Assembly: GCA_963524305.1 (NCBI GenBank)
Contig: CAURGH010000015.1
Span: forward strand, 1-46,808
Origin: JABCPH02 sp963524305
Lineage (GTDB): Bacteria > Fusobacteriota > Fusobacteriia > Fusobacteriales > Leptotrichiaceae
DNA length: 46,808 nucleotides
Direction of reading: 5' to 3'
Position numbers and translations under genes: made by a program. Of this stretch, positions 15,691 through 24,741 are shown piece by piece; the stretch's first letter is position 1, and every line of letters begins with the position of its first letter. The notes beneath the pieces are model-generated. The model made no database searches. It had not been told where the DNA came from and saw only the letters and a list, made by a program, of their open reading frames with translations.

Positions 15691-17286
15691 TTATCCTTTT
15701 TTCATCATTTCTTCAATTCTTTCTCTTACTTGAGGTACTGATAATCCAATGATTACTTGAATAGCTGTTCCTTTTCTAACTACACCATGAGCTCCTGCTG
15801 CTTTAAAGGCTGCATCTGGTGATAATTTACTTGCATCTTTTACACTTACTCTAAGTCTAGTTGCACAGTTATTAAGTTCTTCAATATTTTCTCTTCCACC
15901 TAATGCTTCAAGAATAATTGCACCTTTTTGAGCATATTCATCTCCACCAGCTACGGCTGCTGCACCTTGTGCTCCACCTTCACCATGTTTAGCTTTATAA
16001 TCAGCTTTTGTATAAAGTTTCATTTCTTCATCATCATCTTCTCTACCTGGAGTTTTTAAATCCATTTTTAAAATTAAGAATCTGAATAATACGAAGTAAA
16101 TACATGTGAAGATTAATCCAATTACAATTTGAGTAATTACTGTTCCACTGTGGTTTTTAAACATTGGAATCCAGTTTAAGAATAAGAAGTCTAAGAATCC
16201 TCCACCAAAGTTTCCTACAACTCCGAACATATACATCAATGTTGCCATTGTTGCAGCTAATACCGCGTGTAATCCAAATAATACTGGAGCTATAAATAAG
16301 AATGTAAATTCAAGCGGTTCTGTAATTCCTGAAACTATTGCAGTTAATAAAACTGGTAATAACAATCCTGCTACTTTTTTCTTGTTTTCAGGTTTAGCAG
16401 TTGAATACATTGCAAGTGCGATACCTACTGAACCAAAGATTTTTGAATTACCATGTAATGCAAATCCACCTTGTGGGAACATTTCTTTTAAAGGTTTTGT
16501 AGATTGAGCAAATTCTCCAATATGTTGTACCCAATAAGTTTGTATTCCACCTGGAACTGCTGCTGGTCCAAATATAAATGGTGTATATACAAAGTGATGT
16601 AATCCTGTTGGAATTAATGCTCTTTCAAGGAATGTATAAATCCATACTCCAAGTGGCCCTGAAACCTTTAACAATTGTTGCAAGTTGTTAATTCCAATTT
16701 GAACTTTTGGCCAACAAAGTGCAGTTATGAAGGCACATGGAAGCATTACTAAGAAACCAATAATGTAAACAAATACTGTTCCTTGAAACACTCCTAAAAA
16801 GTCTGGTAATTTTTTATCAAAATATTTGTTATGTAAATAAACTACTATTGCTGATATTATAATTGCACCAAACAAGTTTGTATCAAGTGTTTTTACTCCA
16901 GCAATTATTGCAAGTCCACTTGTTCCTCCAGCTTCTTGACTCATGTCAACACCAAAGAAACTCCATTGTGCAAGCATTGCTGCTACGAAATAATTATAAG
17001 TTGTATATAAAGCAAACGCTTCTAAACATGCTCTTGCATTAGTTTTATTTGCAAGGCTGATTGGTAATCCGATTGCGAACAATAACGGCATTTGTCTAAA
17101 TACTGTCCAACCACCTTCACTTATTACAAACCAAAATTTATACCAGTTTGTTCCTTCATTTGCGATTGAACCCATTACTTGTGGATTTGTAAATAGTGAT
17201 GCTATCCCTACTACTATTCCTGTAAACGCGAATAACAGAACTGGTGCCATCATTGCTCCACCGAACCGCTGAATTTTTTTCATCAT
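15691..17286 (-). CDS. PTS alpha-glucoside/maltose transporter EIICB
   Basis: 531 residues. The EIIC membrane domain (about 1-415) has the glucose-family features: an N-terminal FGGAMMAPVLLFAF segment, ERALIPTGLHHFVYTPF, FALHGNSKIFGSVGIALAMY and GITEPLEFTFLFIAP. A charged, Gly/Ala-rich linker leads to the EIIB domain with the phosphorylated Cys474 in NNCATRLRV. It phosphorylates its sugar during uptake; the sequence resembles the MalB/AglA-type EIICB of fusobacteria and enterobacteria. No EIIA is nearby, so one must come from elsewhere. The EEP phosphatase and malQ next door suggest maltose as substrate. It has its own promoter and terminator. Confidence 0.88.
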   Translation of the reverse strand: MMKKIQRFGGAMMAPVLLFAFTGIVVGIASLFTNPQVMGSIANEGTNWYKFWFVISEGGWTVFRQMPLLFAIGLPISLANKTNARACLEAFALYTTYNYFVAAMLAQWSFFGVDMSQEAGGTSGLAIIAGVKTLDTNLFGAIIISAIVVYLHNKYFDKKLPDFLGVFQGTVFVYIIGFLVMLPCAFITALCWPKVQIGINNLQQLLKVSGPLGVWIYTFLERALIPTGLHHFVYTPFIFGPAAVPGGIQTYWVQHIGEFAQSTKPLKEMFPQGGFALHGNSKIFGSVGIALAMYSTAKPENKKKVAGLLLPVLLTAIVSGITEPLEFTFLFIAPVLFGLHAVLAATMATLMYMFGVVGNFGGGFLDFLFLNWIPMFKNHSGTVITQIVIGLIFTCIYFVLFRFLILKMDLKTPGREDDDEEMKLYTKADYKAKHGEGGAQGAAAVAGGDEYAQKGAIILEALGGRENIEELNNCATRLRVSVKDASKLSPDAAFKAAGAHGVVRKGTAIQVIIGLSVPQVRERIEEMMKKG

Positions 17287-17334
17287 AATTGAATACCTCC
17301 AAAAAATTATATTAGTTTTTTATTTTTACAATAA

Positions 17335-17362
17335 GTTATACCCTATTTTTTTCTAATGTCAA
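17335..17362 (-). promoter_or_regulatory. Promoter of the maltose PTS gene
   Basis: On the minus strand TTGACA (17357-17362), 16-nt spacer, TATAAC (17335-17340), about 50 nt before the ATG and its GGAGG site. The 160 nt between this promoter and the phosphatase stop is AT-rich, with a symmetric TATAATTATAATTATA near 17402 but nothing else I can name. Confidence 0.7.
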
Positions 17363-17524
17363 TATTTTTTTTATAAATTTTTTATTTTTTTTAATATTTT
17401 ATAATTATAATTATATCTAAGCTAGTAAAAATAAGATTTTTCTTCATTTGATTTTTTAATTTTTTTTTATTTTAATTACAATTTTACAAATTGCTTAATA
17501 TATGTTTATGTTATATATTTTTTA

Positions 17525-18319
17525 TTATTCTACATCTAAAATTACTTCTATTCCATAATGATCAGAAATTACAGGATAATTTTTTCCATTAAAAATTACT
17601 TTACTTTCTTTCACTTTTAATTCTTTTGTCAAGAAAATATAATCTAATTTTTTCTTTTCTTTTTGACCTTGCCAACCATCAATGTCACCACCTACTGTGA
17701 TACCGTCATCTTTCTTTTCAGCTAATTGATATGTATCTAATAGTCCTTGATTTAAAATATTTTCATAATCTTCTCTATCTTTTAACATATTCGTATTAAA
17801 ATCTCCCATTAATACTTTTATAATATCCGCTTCATTTCTATTCAAAATTATTTGAATACTTTTATCCATTTTTTCTGTTTCACAAGTTGGCAAATTCATA
17901 TGGCAACTATAAAATTCCATTACTTTTCCATTATATTCAATTTCAGCACTTATAACTTTTCTTGAAGAAATTGAATTTACAGTTTGTGATCTTGTACAAT
18001 AAAAATCATCTGTACCTTTCAGTACATGTTTTGTCAAAATCCCAATACCTTCCTCATATTTTCCATAACCAATATGTGAATTACTCCAATGATAATAATA
18101 AGTTGTGTCTGTATATTCTGCTATTTTATTAAGCAAAACCCAACCATAGTTATCTTCCCTCACATCTGCATAAACTACAGGCTGTGTCATCAACTGATTC
18201 ACTTCTTGCATAGCAATAACATCATAATCTTTTTCAGCAATTGTTTTTGCTAAAATGTCAATTTTTTCCATTTGATTTTTTTCAATCCAAGCATGGACAT
18301 TAATTGTCAATAATTTCAT
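17525..18319 (-). CDS. mapP: EEP-family phosphatase, probable maltose-6'-phosphate phosphatase
   Basis: 264 residues of the endonuclease/exonuclease/phosphatase fold. The catalytic motifs are LTINVHAW, the metal-binding Glu in AMQEVNQ, GDFNTN, DYIFLTK and the terminal SDHYGI. The fold includes DNases, sphingomyelinases and phosphatases. In Enterococcus faecalis the EEP protein MapP removes phosphate from maltose-6'-phosphate made by a maltose PTS. Here the gene lies between a maltose-type EIICB and malQ, so the same job is the best inference. I start at the ATG at 18319 instead of a TTG at 18331, because no ribosome-binding site fits the TTG. No signal peptide, so the substrate is cytoplasmic. 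Confidence 0.75.
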   Translation of the reverse strand: MKLLTINVHAWIEKNQMEKIDILAKTIAEKDYDVIAMQEVNQLMTQPVVYADVREDNYGWVLLNKIAEYTDTTYYYHWSNSHIGYGKYEEGIGILTKHVLKGTDDFYCTRSQTVNSISSRKVISAEIEYNGKVMEFYSCHMNLPTCETEKMDKSIQIILNRNEADIIKVLMGDFNTNMLKDREDYENILNQGLLDTYQLAEKKDDGITVGGDIDGWQGQKEKKKLDYIFLTKELKVKESKVIFNGKNYPVISDHYGIEVILDVE

Positions 18320-18432
18320 TTCCCTTTCCAACCTTTCTAAATATTTATTTTTTTGAAATTTTTTAATATTATTTTTTATTTGTTAATATTTTTTATTAAG
18401 ATTTGTAAACTAATTTTTATCTACTTTTAAGA

Positions 18433-18461
18433 AGTATATCCCACTATTTCCATTTTGTCAA
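18433..18461 (-). promoter_or_regulatory. mapP promoter
   Basis: On the minus strand a perfect TTGACA (18456-18461), 17-nt spacer, TATACT (18433-18438). It is back to back with the malQ promoter, 35 nt apart. Confidence 0.75.
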
Positions 18462-18496
18462 TCATAATCCTAAATACAAAAAATTATTTTTTAATG

Positions 18497-18525
18497 TTGA
18501 CTTTTACACAAAAATAAAGTATATT
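18497..18525 (+). promoter_or_regulatory. malQ promoter
   Basis: TTGACT (18497-18502), 17-nt spacer, TATATT (18520-18525), followed by AAGGAGG and the malQ ATG at 18566. The space shared with the divergent mapP promoter is where a common maltose regulator would be expected to bind, but no clear palindrome is visible there. Confidence 0.7.
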
Positions 18526-18565
18526 TAAAGTGAAAAAAATTATTAAATATATTTAAGGAGGAACA

Positions 18566-20065
18566 ATGTTTGAAAGAAGTTCAGGTATTTTATTACATCC
18601 TACTTCACTTCCAGGAAAATATGGAATTGGAACTTTAGGAAAAGAAGCTTTTGCATTCGTAGATTTTTTGAAAAAATCTAATCAAAAATTATGGCAAATA
18701 TTCCCATTAGGGCCAACAGGATATGGTGATTCTCCATACCAATCATTCTCTACTTTTGCTGGAAATCCATATCTTATTGATTTTGATTTGCTAATTGAAG
18801 AACATTTATTATCACAATCAGATTTAGAAGGAATTTCATTTGGAGAAAATCCTGAAAGTGTTGATTATGGAGCTATTTATAATCAAAAATATCCTTTATT
18901 AAGAAAGGCATATGAAAATTACAAAAACACTAAAGAAAACAAAGAAAGAGAAGAATTAAAATATTTATTTGAAGAATTTAAAGCTCATCATCAAAGTTGG
19001 TTAAACGACTTTACAATGTATATTTCTTTAAAAAATCATTTTAATGGATTACCTTGGAATGAATGGCCAGAAGATATTAAATCTAGACAACATGATGCAA
19101 TGGGTAAATATTATGAAATTGTTAAAGAAGAAATCGAATATCAAAAATTCACTCAATTTTTATTCTTTAAACAATGGAATGCTGTAAAAAAATATGCTAA
19201 TGAAAATGATATAAAAATAATTGGAGATATCCCTATTTTCGTAGCTGCTGATAGCTCTGATGCATGGGCAAATCCAGAAATTTTCTTATTTGATGAAGAA
19301 AGAAAACCAGTTAAAGTTGCAGGAGTTCCGCCTGATTATTTCAGTGCTACTGGACAACTTTGGGGAAATCCATTATACAACTGGGACAAATTAAAAGAAA
19401 CTGGATATAGATGGTGGATTGATAGAGTTAAAGCTAATCTTTCTACTTGCGACATCATAAGAATTGACCATTTCAGAGGATTTGACGAATATTGGGCTGT
19501 TCCTTATGGAGATAAAACAGCTGAAAATGGTACTTGGTGCCCAGGACCTAGAATGGATTTATTTAATGCCATTAAAAATGAACTTGGAGAATTACCTATA
19601 ATCGCTGAAGATTTAGGAACAATGACACAAGGTGTTATCGATTTAAGAGAGGCAACTGGATTCCCTGGAATGAAAATTTTAGGATTTGCATTTGATTCTA
19701 GTGAAGAAAATGAATATTTACCACATACTTACGACAAAAACTGTGTTGTTTATACTGGTACTCATGATAACGATACAATTATTGGTTGGTTTGAAAAAGC
19801 TAAACCTGAAGATAGAAAATTCGCACTTGAATACTTAAATTCAATAGATGAAGATAATATTCACTGGGATGCAATTAGAGGAGCTTGGAGTTCTGTAGCT
19901 TCTATTGCACTTGCACCTATTCAAGATTTCTTAGGATTAGGAAGTGAAGCTAGAATTAATACTCCTGGTGTCGCCGCTGGAAACTGGCAATGGAGATTAA
20001 AAGATCGTTTATCAGATGATTTAGCTAAAAAAATTGCTCACTTGACAAAACTTTATTCTAGATAA
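18566..20065 (+). CDS. malQ: 4-alpha-glucanotransferase (amylomaltase)
   Basis: 499 residues, GH77 family. It moves glucan units between maltose and maltodextrins, releasing glucose. Catalytic regions are clear: SSGILLHPTSLPGKYGIGTLG at the start, the nucleophile Asp in RIDHFRGFDEYWAVP, the acid/base Glu in IIAEDLG and the transition-state Asp in TGTHDNDT, ending with GNWQWRL. The ATG follows AAGGAGG. It is divergent from mapP and completes a route from imported maltose phosphate to free maltose, then to glucose and dextrins. One of few plus-strand genes here, with its own promoter and a strong terminator. Confidence 0.97.
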   Translation: MFERSSGILLHPTSLPGKYGIGTLGKEAFAFVDFLKKSNQKLWQIFPLGPTGYGDSPYQSFSTFAGNPYLIDFDLLIEEHLLSQSDLEGISFGENPESVDYGAIYNQKYPLLRKAYENYKNTKENKEREELKYLFEEFKAHHQSWLNDFTMYISLKNHFNGLPWNEWPEDIKSRQHDAMGKYYEIVKEEIEYQKFTQFLFFKQWNAVKKYANENDIKIIGDIPIFVAADSSDAWANPEIFLFDEERKPVKVAGVPPDYFSATGQLWGNPLYNWDKLKETGYRWWIDRVKANLSTCDIIRIDHFRGFDEYWAVPYGDKTAENGTWCPGPRMDLFNAIKNELGELPIIAEDLGTMTQGVIDLREATGFPGMKILGFAFDSSEENEYLPHTYDKNCVVYTGTHDNDTIIGWFEKAKPEDRKFALEYLNSIDEDNIHWDAIRGAWSSVASIALAPIQDFLGLGSEARINTPGVAAGNWQWRLKDRLSDDLAKKIAHLTKLYSR

Positions 20066-20104
20066 TTTAAATTATAAAATTTTAATAAAATACCAAAAAC
20101 GTTT

Positions 20105-20141
20105 GGAATTACCTTGCTAATACAAGGTAGTTCCTTTTTTT
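20105..20141 (+). terminator. malQ terminator
   Basis: 12-bp stem GGAATTACCTTG/CAAGGTAGTTCC with one wobble and a 6-nt loop, followed by seven T. Confidence 0.92.
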
Positions 20142-20187
20142 ATTAAATTTTAGATTTTATGAAGTGAAAATTTTATTTCTATCTAAA

Positions 20188-20231
20188 CAAAAAAAGAGCA
20201 TCTCGCATTCACGAAATGATCTTTTTTTTCA
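20188..20231. terminator. Terminator after the purine permease
   Basis: Near-perfect 17-bp inverted repeat with A- and T-runs on either side, so it can work on both strands. It lies 8 nt after the permease stop on the minus strand. Confidence 0.8.
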
Positions 20232-20238
20232 ATCATAA

Positions 20239-21615
20239 TTAAATTAAAACTAATTTTATTATAAATAATATTGCAAGTGCTATCATTACCCAAGATACTG
20301 GTTTTCTATCTTTTTTTGGTGCAACTGCATTATAGATAAGATTGATTATTACATATGATAAAATTCCTAATGTTAATCCATCTCCAATACTGTATGTTAA
20401 TGCCATTGTTGTAGCTGTAATAAATGCTGGAATTCCATCTGTTACATCGTGTAAGTCAATTTCTTTTAATGAGCTTAACATTAAATATCCTACATAAATC
20501 AATGCTGGTGCTGTTGCACATGCTGGAATTGCTATAAATATAGGCGAGAAAAACATTGATAACAAGAATAAAACTCCTGCTGTGATTGCTGTCCAACCAG
20601 TTCTTCCTCCAGCTAAAACTCCTGTTGAGCTTTCTACATAAGTTGTAACTGTTGATACTCCTAAAGCTGCTCCTGCTGTTGTTCCAATCGCATCTGCAAG
20701 TAATGCTCTTCCTACATTTGGCACATTTCCTTCTTCATCTAACATATTCGCTTTTGAACAAACTCCAATCAAAGTTCCTACTGTATCAAAGAAATCTACA
20801 AACAAGAAAGTACAAACTACCACGAAAAAGCTACTTAACCCTTTTACATCTGAAAATACTGAAAAATCTAATTTCCCTGCAATTGGTGCAATTGATTCAT
20901 ATTTAAAAATTCCTTTTGGTAAAGAAATTCCCAATTTAGCTGCTGCTGCTGGATTAATTATAGCAAAAATCCAAGCTAAAATTGAACTTACAACAATTCC
21001 GTAAAGAATTGAACCTTTTACTCCTTTTTTATCTAAAACTCCTATTATAAATAGACCAATTGCTGCTATCACAACTGCTGGTGTAAAATGACCCATACTT
21101 ACTTTTGTTGCCTCATTTGCTACTACAAGTCCTGATCCTGAAAATCCTACAAATGCAATAAATATACCTATTCCAGCTGTTACTGCATGTTTCATGCTTG
21201 TCGGTATCGAATTTACTACTATTTCACGCACTTTAAACATTGTTAATAAAATAAATATTACCCCTTCTACAAATACAGCTGTTAATGCTACTTCCCAGCT
21301 AACTCCACCTTTTAAAACAACTGTAAAGGCAAAAAACGCATTTAATCCCATACCCGAAGCCAAAGCAAATGGCAAGTTTGCAATAAATCCCATTAAGAAA
21401 CATCCTACTGCTGCTCCTAAACAAGTTGCTGTTACTAACGCACCTGCATCCATACCTGTTTTAGAAAGTATATTTGGATTTACAACAATGATATAAGCCA
21501 TAGTCAAGAATGTAACTAATCCTGCTAAAAATTCCTTTTTGTAATCTACATTTTTTTCTGCTAATAACGGAAACAACCACTGAATCCCTTTTAATTCTGA
21601 TGTTTTAGACGTCAT
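20239..21615 (-). CDS. NCS2-family purine permease (AzgA/PbuG-like)
   Basis: 458 residues with about 12 hydrophobic segments. The sequence follows the AzgA branch of nucleobase permeases: DYKKEFLAGLVTFLTMAYIIVVNP, GMDAGALVTATCLGAAVG, LPFALASGMGLNAFFAF, and later DFFDTVGTLIGV and ALGVSTVTTYVESSTGV. This branch carries adenine, guanine and hypoxanthine by proton symport. It follows the CNNM-type gene by 26 nt and precedes a bidirectional terminator, so the two are probably cotranscribed. No riboswitch is visible before it. The precise purine cannot be read from the sequence. Confidence 0.92.
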   Translation of the reverse strand: MTSKTSELKGIQWLFPLLAEKNVDYKKEFLAGLVTFLTMAYIIVVNPNILSKTGMDAGALVTATCLGAAVGCFLMGFIANLPFALASGMGLNAFFAFTVVLKGGVSWEVALTAVFVEGVIFILLTMFKVREIVVNSIPTSMKHAVTAGIGIFIAFVGFSGSGLVVANEATKVSMGHFTPAVVIAAIGLFIIGVLDKKGVKGSILYGIVVSSILAWIFAIINPAAAAKLGISLPKGIFKYESIAPIAGKLDFSVFSDVKGLSSFFVVVCTFLFVDFFDTVGTLIGVCSKANMLDEEGNVPNVGRALLADAIGTTAGAALGVSTVTTYVESSTGVLAGGRTGWTAITAGVLFLLSMFFSPIFIAIPACATAPALIYVGYLMLSSLKEIDLHDVTDGIPAFITATTMALTYSIGDGLTLGILSYVIINLIYNAVAPKKDRKPVSWVMIALAILFIIKLVLI

Positions 21616-21641
21616 GCTATTTATTCCTCCTTAAAATTTTA

Positions 21642-22988
21642 TTATATATTTTTTTCTTCTTCCACTGTTTCATTCATCTCAATTTTTTTCAAAAATATCA
21701 CTATTATTTTCTCAATTTTTTTATCTCTAACTTTTTGAGGTTTAAATTCAATACCATCAATAGTTATCGGCAATATTTTTTCATCATCTTCAGGAATATA
21801 TCCTAATTTTTCAATCAAAAGACCACTCAAAGTATCATAGTATTTAGATTCTAACTCTATATGAAATGCATCATTCAAGTCATTTAACGAAACATCTCCA
21901 CTAATCAAATATTTATTAGGAGATAATTGTCTAATTGATAAATCTTCATCATCATATTCATCAGCAATATTCCCCATCACTTCCTCAATCAAGTCTTCCA
22001 ATGTCACGATTCCAGAAAATCCACCATATTCATCAATTAAAATTGCAATATGTTTTTTCTCCAACTGCATTTCATTAAATAATTCATTTACATTTTTAGT
22101 TTCTGGAACGAAATATGCTTCCTGAACCATTTCAGAAATATTGATATTTTCAAATCCTTTTTTGTACGCCTCCATCATTAAATCTTTTGTCAACAAGATT
22201 CCTACAATATTATCTGCTTCCTCTTCATAAACAGGTATTCTTGAATATTTCCCAACTTCTTTTGTTTCAAATAATTCCTCAATCGTTGTATTTTTATCAA
22301 TTAAAAAAACTTTCGTTCTTGGAATCATTATTTCTCTAGCAATTTTTTCATCGAAAACTATTATATTTTCAATCATTTCTTTTTCGACTTCATTAATAAT
22401 TCCATGCTCTCTTCCAACTTCTACAAGTGAACGCAATTCCTCTTTAGAAACTTTTTCTTCAATATTATCTTCCTTCAATTTCAAAAGTGTCAATACAACA
22501 TTTGTTGAAAGTGTAAGAAATTTTACAAATGGCGAAAATATTTTTGAAATAAATACAATTACACCGATTGAAGATAAAGCCATTTTTTCAGAAGATCTTA
22601 ACGCTACTCTTTTTGGAATAAGTTCTCCAAAAACCAAAGTTACGTACGATAATAAGAAAGTTACTATAATCATTGATAACTGAGCACTGTATGGCACCTT
22701 CATTTTATTTAAAAATACTGATAAAAATTTTGAAAGTCCCGTTGCTGCTGATGCTGATGCAAAGAAACTAGCAAGTGTTATTCCAACTTGAATAGTTGAT
22801 AAAAATTTACTCGGCTCTTTTAATAGATTATCTAATAAAATCGCCTTTTTATCTCCTTCTTCAACCATCACTTTTATCTTATTTTTATTTACTGAAACTA
22901 TCGACATTTCTGCTCCCGAGAAAAATGCATTAATTCCAGTTAAAACTATTATTACAATGAATTGCAATAACAAACTGCCTTCCGACAT
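21642..22988 (-). CDS. CNNM/CorC-type hemolysin-family membrane protein
   Basis: 448 residues. An N-terminal DUF21/CNNM transmembrane domain (about 1-190, with FFSGAEMSIVSVNKNKI and YVTLVFGELIPKRVAL) is followed by a CBS pair (about 205-335: IMIPRTKVFLIDKNTT, YSRIPVYEEEADNIVGIL, HIAILIDEYGGFSGIVTLEDLIEEVMG) and a CorC/HlyC C-terminal domain. Members are linked to magnesium or cobalt homeostasis; the hemolysin name is historical. An extended -10 (TGTTATAAT, near 23027-23035) lies ahead and AGGAGG precedes the ATG. It is transcribed together with the purine permease. Confidence 0.9.
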   Translation of the reverse strand: MSEGSLLLQFIVIIVLTGINAFFSGAEMSIVSVNKNKIKVMVEEGDKKAILLDNLLKEPSKFLSTIQVGITLASFFASASAATGLSKFLSVFLNKMKVPYSAQLSMIIVTFLLSYVTLVFGELIPKRVALRSSEKMALSSIGVIVFISKIFSPFVKFLTLSTNVVLTLLKLKEDNIEEKVSKEELRSLVEVGREHGIINEVEKEMIENIIVFDEKIAREIMIPRTKVFLIDKNTTIEELFETKEVGKYSRIPVYEEEADNIVGILLTKDLMMEAYKKGFENINISEMVQEAYFVPETKNVNELFNEMQLEKKHIAILIDEYGGFSGIVTLEDLIEEVMGNIADEYDDEDLSIRQLSPNKYLISGDVSLNDLNDAFHIELESKYYDTLSGLLIEKLGYIPEDDEKILPITIDGIEFKPQKVRDKKIEKIIVIFLKKIEMNETVEEEKNI

Positions 22989-23060
22989 TTTTTTATTCCT
23001 CCTAAATTCTTAAATTTATTTTATTATAACATATTTTAAGAATTATTTTAATTAATTTTA

Positions 23061-23084
23061 TTGAGGGTCAATAACTACCCTCAA
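23061..23084 (-). terminator. Hairpin after trpS, probable terminator
   Basis: Perfect 8-bp stem TTGAGGGT/ACCCTCAA with an 8-nt loop, 30 nt after the trpS stop. The following minus-strand sequence is A/T-rich without a clean T-run, so termination strength is uncertain. Confidence 0.55.
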
Positions 23085-23114
23085 ACTCAACTTTTTGCTT
23101 CAAAATTTTAAAAC

Positions 23115-24089
23115 CTAACTTTTTTTCAATAATCCCACAGTATCTCTAACTATTTCTAATTTAGCTCTTGCAATTTTACGAGCTTTTTCAGCACCTTCTT
23201 TTAGGATATCATAAACATAGTCCATATTATTTACTAATTCTTCTCTTTTAGCTCTGTATGGTGCAAAATAATCCATGAATTTATCTAGTAATTCATTTTT
23301 AGCATGTCCATATCCGAAATTCCCAGCTCTAAATTTTTCTTTTAAAATTTCTACTTCTTCTGGAGTTGCAAATAATGAGTATAATTGAGTTACATTATTG
23401 TCTGGATTTTTTGGTTCTTCTAAAGGTGTTGAGTCTGTAACAACACTCATAATTTGTTTTTTAACTTCTTTTTTTGAAGCGAACATATTTATTACATTTC
23501 CATAAGATTTACTCATTTTATCTCCGTTAATTCCTGGAACAATCGCTACACTTTCAACAATTTTTGGTTCAGGTAATTTGAAGATTTCTTTTTCGTAAGT
23601 TTCGTTAAATTTTGTTGCAATATCTCTTGTTATTTCTAAATGTTGTTTTTGGTCTTTTCCAACTGGAACTACATCAGCATCATAAATTAAAATATCTGCT
23701 GCCATTAACACTGGATAAGTGAAAAGTCCCATATTTGGCTTGATTCCTTTCGCAACTTTATCTTTGTAAGAATGTGCCCTCTCTATTAATCCCATCGGAG
23801 TTACATTCGCTAAAATCCACGATAATTCAGTATGTTCTGGTACATCTGATTGTAAAAACAATGTAGATTTTTTAGGGTCTAATCCTAATGCTAAATAATC
23901 TAAAATTACACCAATTGTATTTTTTTTCAAATCTTCACCTTTTGGTGCTGATGTTAAAGCATGATAATTAGCCAAAAAATAAAACCCTTCATAATCATCT
24001 TGCATTTCTACGAACTGTTTTATCGCCCCAAAATAATTTCCTATGTGTAGAATTCCACTAGGCTGTATTCCTGATAAACTTCTTTTCAT
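23115..24089 (-). CDS. trpS: Tryptophanyl-tRNA synthetase
   Basis: 324 residues, the typical bacterial length. Class I synthetase with the HIGH variant in SGIQPSGILHIGNYFGA and the KMSKS loop in GDKMSKSYGN; GKDQKQHLEITRDIA is also characteristic. It charges tRNA-Trp. It follows the gamma-carbonic-anhydrase-like gene by 32 nt. No T-box leader or Trp-rich leader peptide is seen upstream; the two-gene transcript probably begins downstream of the polyamine operon terminator. Confidence 0.97.
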   Translation of the reverse strand: MKRSLSGIQPSGILHIGNYFGAIKQFVEMQDDYEGFYFLANYHALTSAPKGEDLKKNTIGVILDYLALGLDPKKSTLFLQSDVPEHTELSWILANVTPMGLIERAHSYKDKVAKGIKPNMGLFTYPVLMAADILIYDADVVPVGKDQKQHLEITRDIATKFNETYEKEIFKLPEPKIVESVAIVPGINGDKMSKSYGNVINMFASKKEVKKQIMSVVTDSTPLEEPKNPDNNVTQLYSLFATPEEVEILKEKFRAGNFGYGHAKNELLDKFMDYFAPYRAKREELVNNMDYVYDILKEGAEKARKIARAKLEIVRDTVGLLKKS

Positions 24090-24121
24090 TTCAAAATAAC
24101 CTCCATTTTTTATTTCAATAT

Positions 24122-24646
24122 TTAATTTCTTGTTTCTTGCAAATAATTTTGATACAATTTCCCATTTTCGACATAATGATCTGCATTTGCTTTTAATCCT
24201 TTAATTTCTTCATCTGTTAATTTTCTAACAACCTTAGCTGGACTTCCTAAAATCAAAACGCCTTCTTCTTTTGGTGTAGAACGGGTTACAAGTGAGTTTG
24301 CTCCAACTAAGCAATTATCAAGCACTTCTGCATCATCCATAATTGTACTTCCCATTCCAACTATAACATTATCTCCAATTTTACAACTATGCAATATCAC
24401 ATTGTGCCCAACAGACACATTTTCACCGATTATACATGGTGTTCCGTGTTTAGTGTGTAAAGTGCTATTATCTTGAACATTACTATTTTTTCCAATCACT
24501 ATTTTTTCAACATCTCCACGAAGAACCGCTCCAAACCAAATACTCGCATTTTCTCCTATTTCAACATCTCCAATAACATCTGCATTTTTTGCAATAAATG
24601 CACTACTACTTATTTTTGGTTTTCTTTCTTTTAATTTGTAAATCAT
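24122..24646 (-). CDS. Gamma-carbonic-anhydrase-like hexapeptide-repeat protein
   Basis: 174 residues with a left-handed beta-helix of hexapeptide repeats (IGDVEIGENASIWFGAVLRGDVEKIVIGKNSNVQDN). The three histidines that bind metal in gamma carbonic anhydrases are present, one in LHTKHG and two in VGHNVILHSC. Many relatives (YrdA/PaaY group) have no proven carbonic anhydrase activity, so the reaction is unsure. The start follows TTAGGAG. It lies between the polyamine operon terminator and trpS. Confidence 0.88.
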   Translation of the reverse strand: MIYKLKERKPKISSSAFIAKNADVIGDVEIGENASIWFGAVLRGDVEKIVIGKNSNVQDNSTLHTKHGTPCIIGENVSVGHNVILHSCKIGDNVIVGMGSTIMDDAEVLDNCLVGANSLVTRSTPKEEGVLILGSPAKVVRKLTDEEIKGLKANADHYVENGKLYQNYLQETRN

Positions 24647-24672
24647 ATCTTTCTCCTAACTCTAGCACAAAA

Positions 24673-24712
24673 AGGGACTTGTAAGAAAAATTTTTCTTAC
24701 AGAAAGCCCCAA
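24673..24712 (-). terminator. Polyamine operon terminator
   Basis: Long hairpin. The inner arms TGTAAGAAAAA/TTTTTCTTACA are perfect and the outer arms GGGGCTT/AAGTCCC pair with a 2-nt bulge; five T follow on the minus strand. It separates the polyamine operon from the next transcript. Confidence 0.9.
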
Positions 24713-24741
24713 TTTTAAATCTTTTTAATTTCTTTAATAAA

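Noticed and set aside
17400..17420. TATAATTATAATTATA palindrome as an operator for the maltose PTS gene
   Set aside because: Simple A/T symmetry is expected by chance in this A/T-rich gap, and it lies upstream of an already good promoter without a recognisable regulator motif.
18332..18565. CcpA/MalR-type operator between mapP and malQ
   Set aside because: I looked for a cre-like or LacI-type palindrome with a central CG and found none; the shared AGTATAT strings are parts of the two -10 boxes.
21616..21641. Purine riboswitch before the purine permease
   Set aside because: Only 26 nt separate the permease from the upstream gene, too short for the aptamer.
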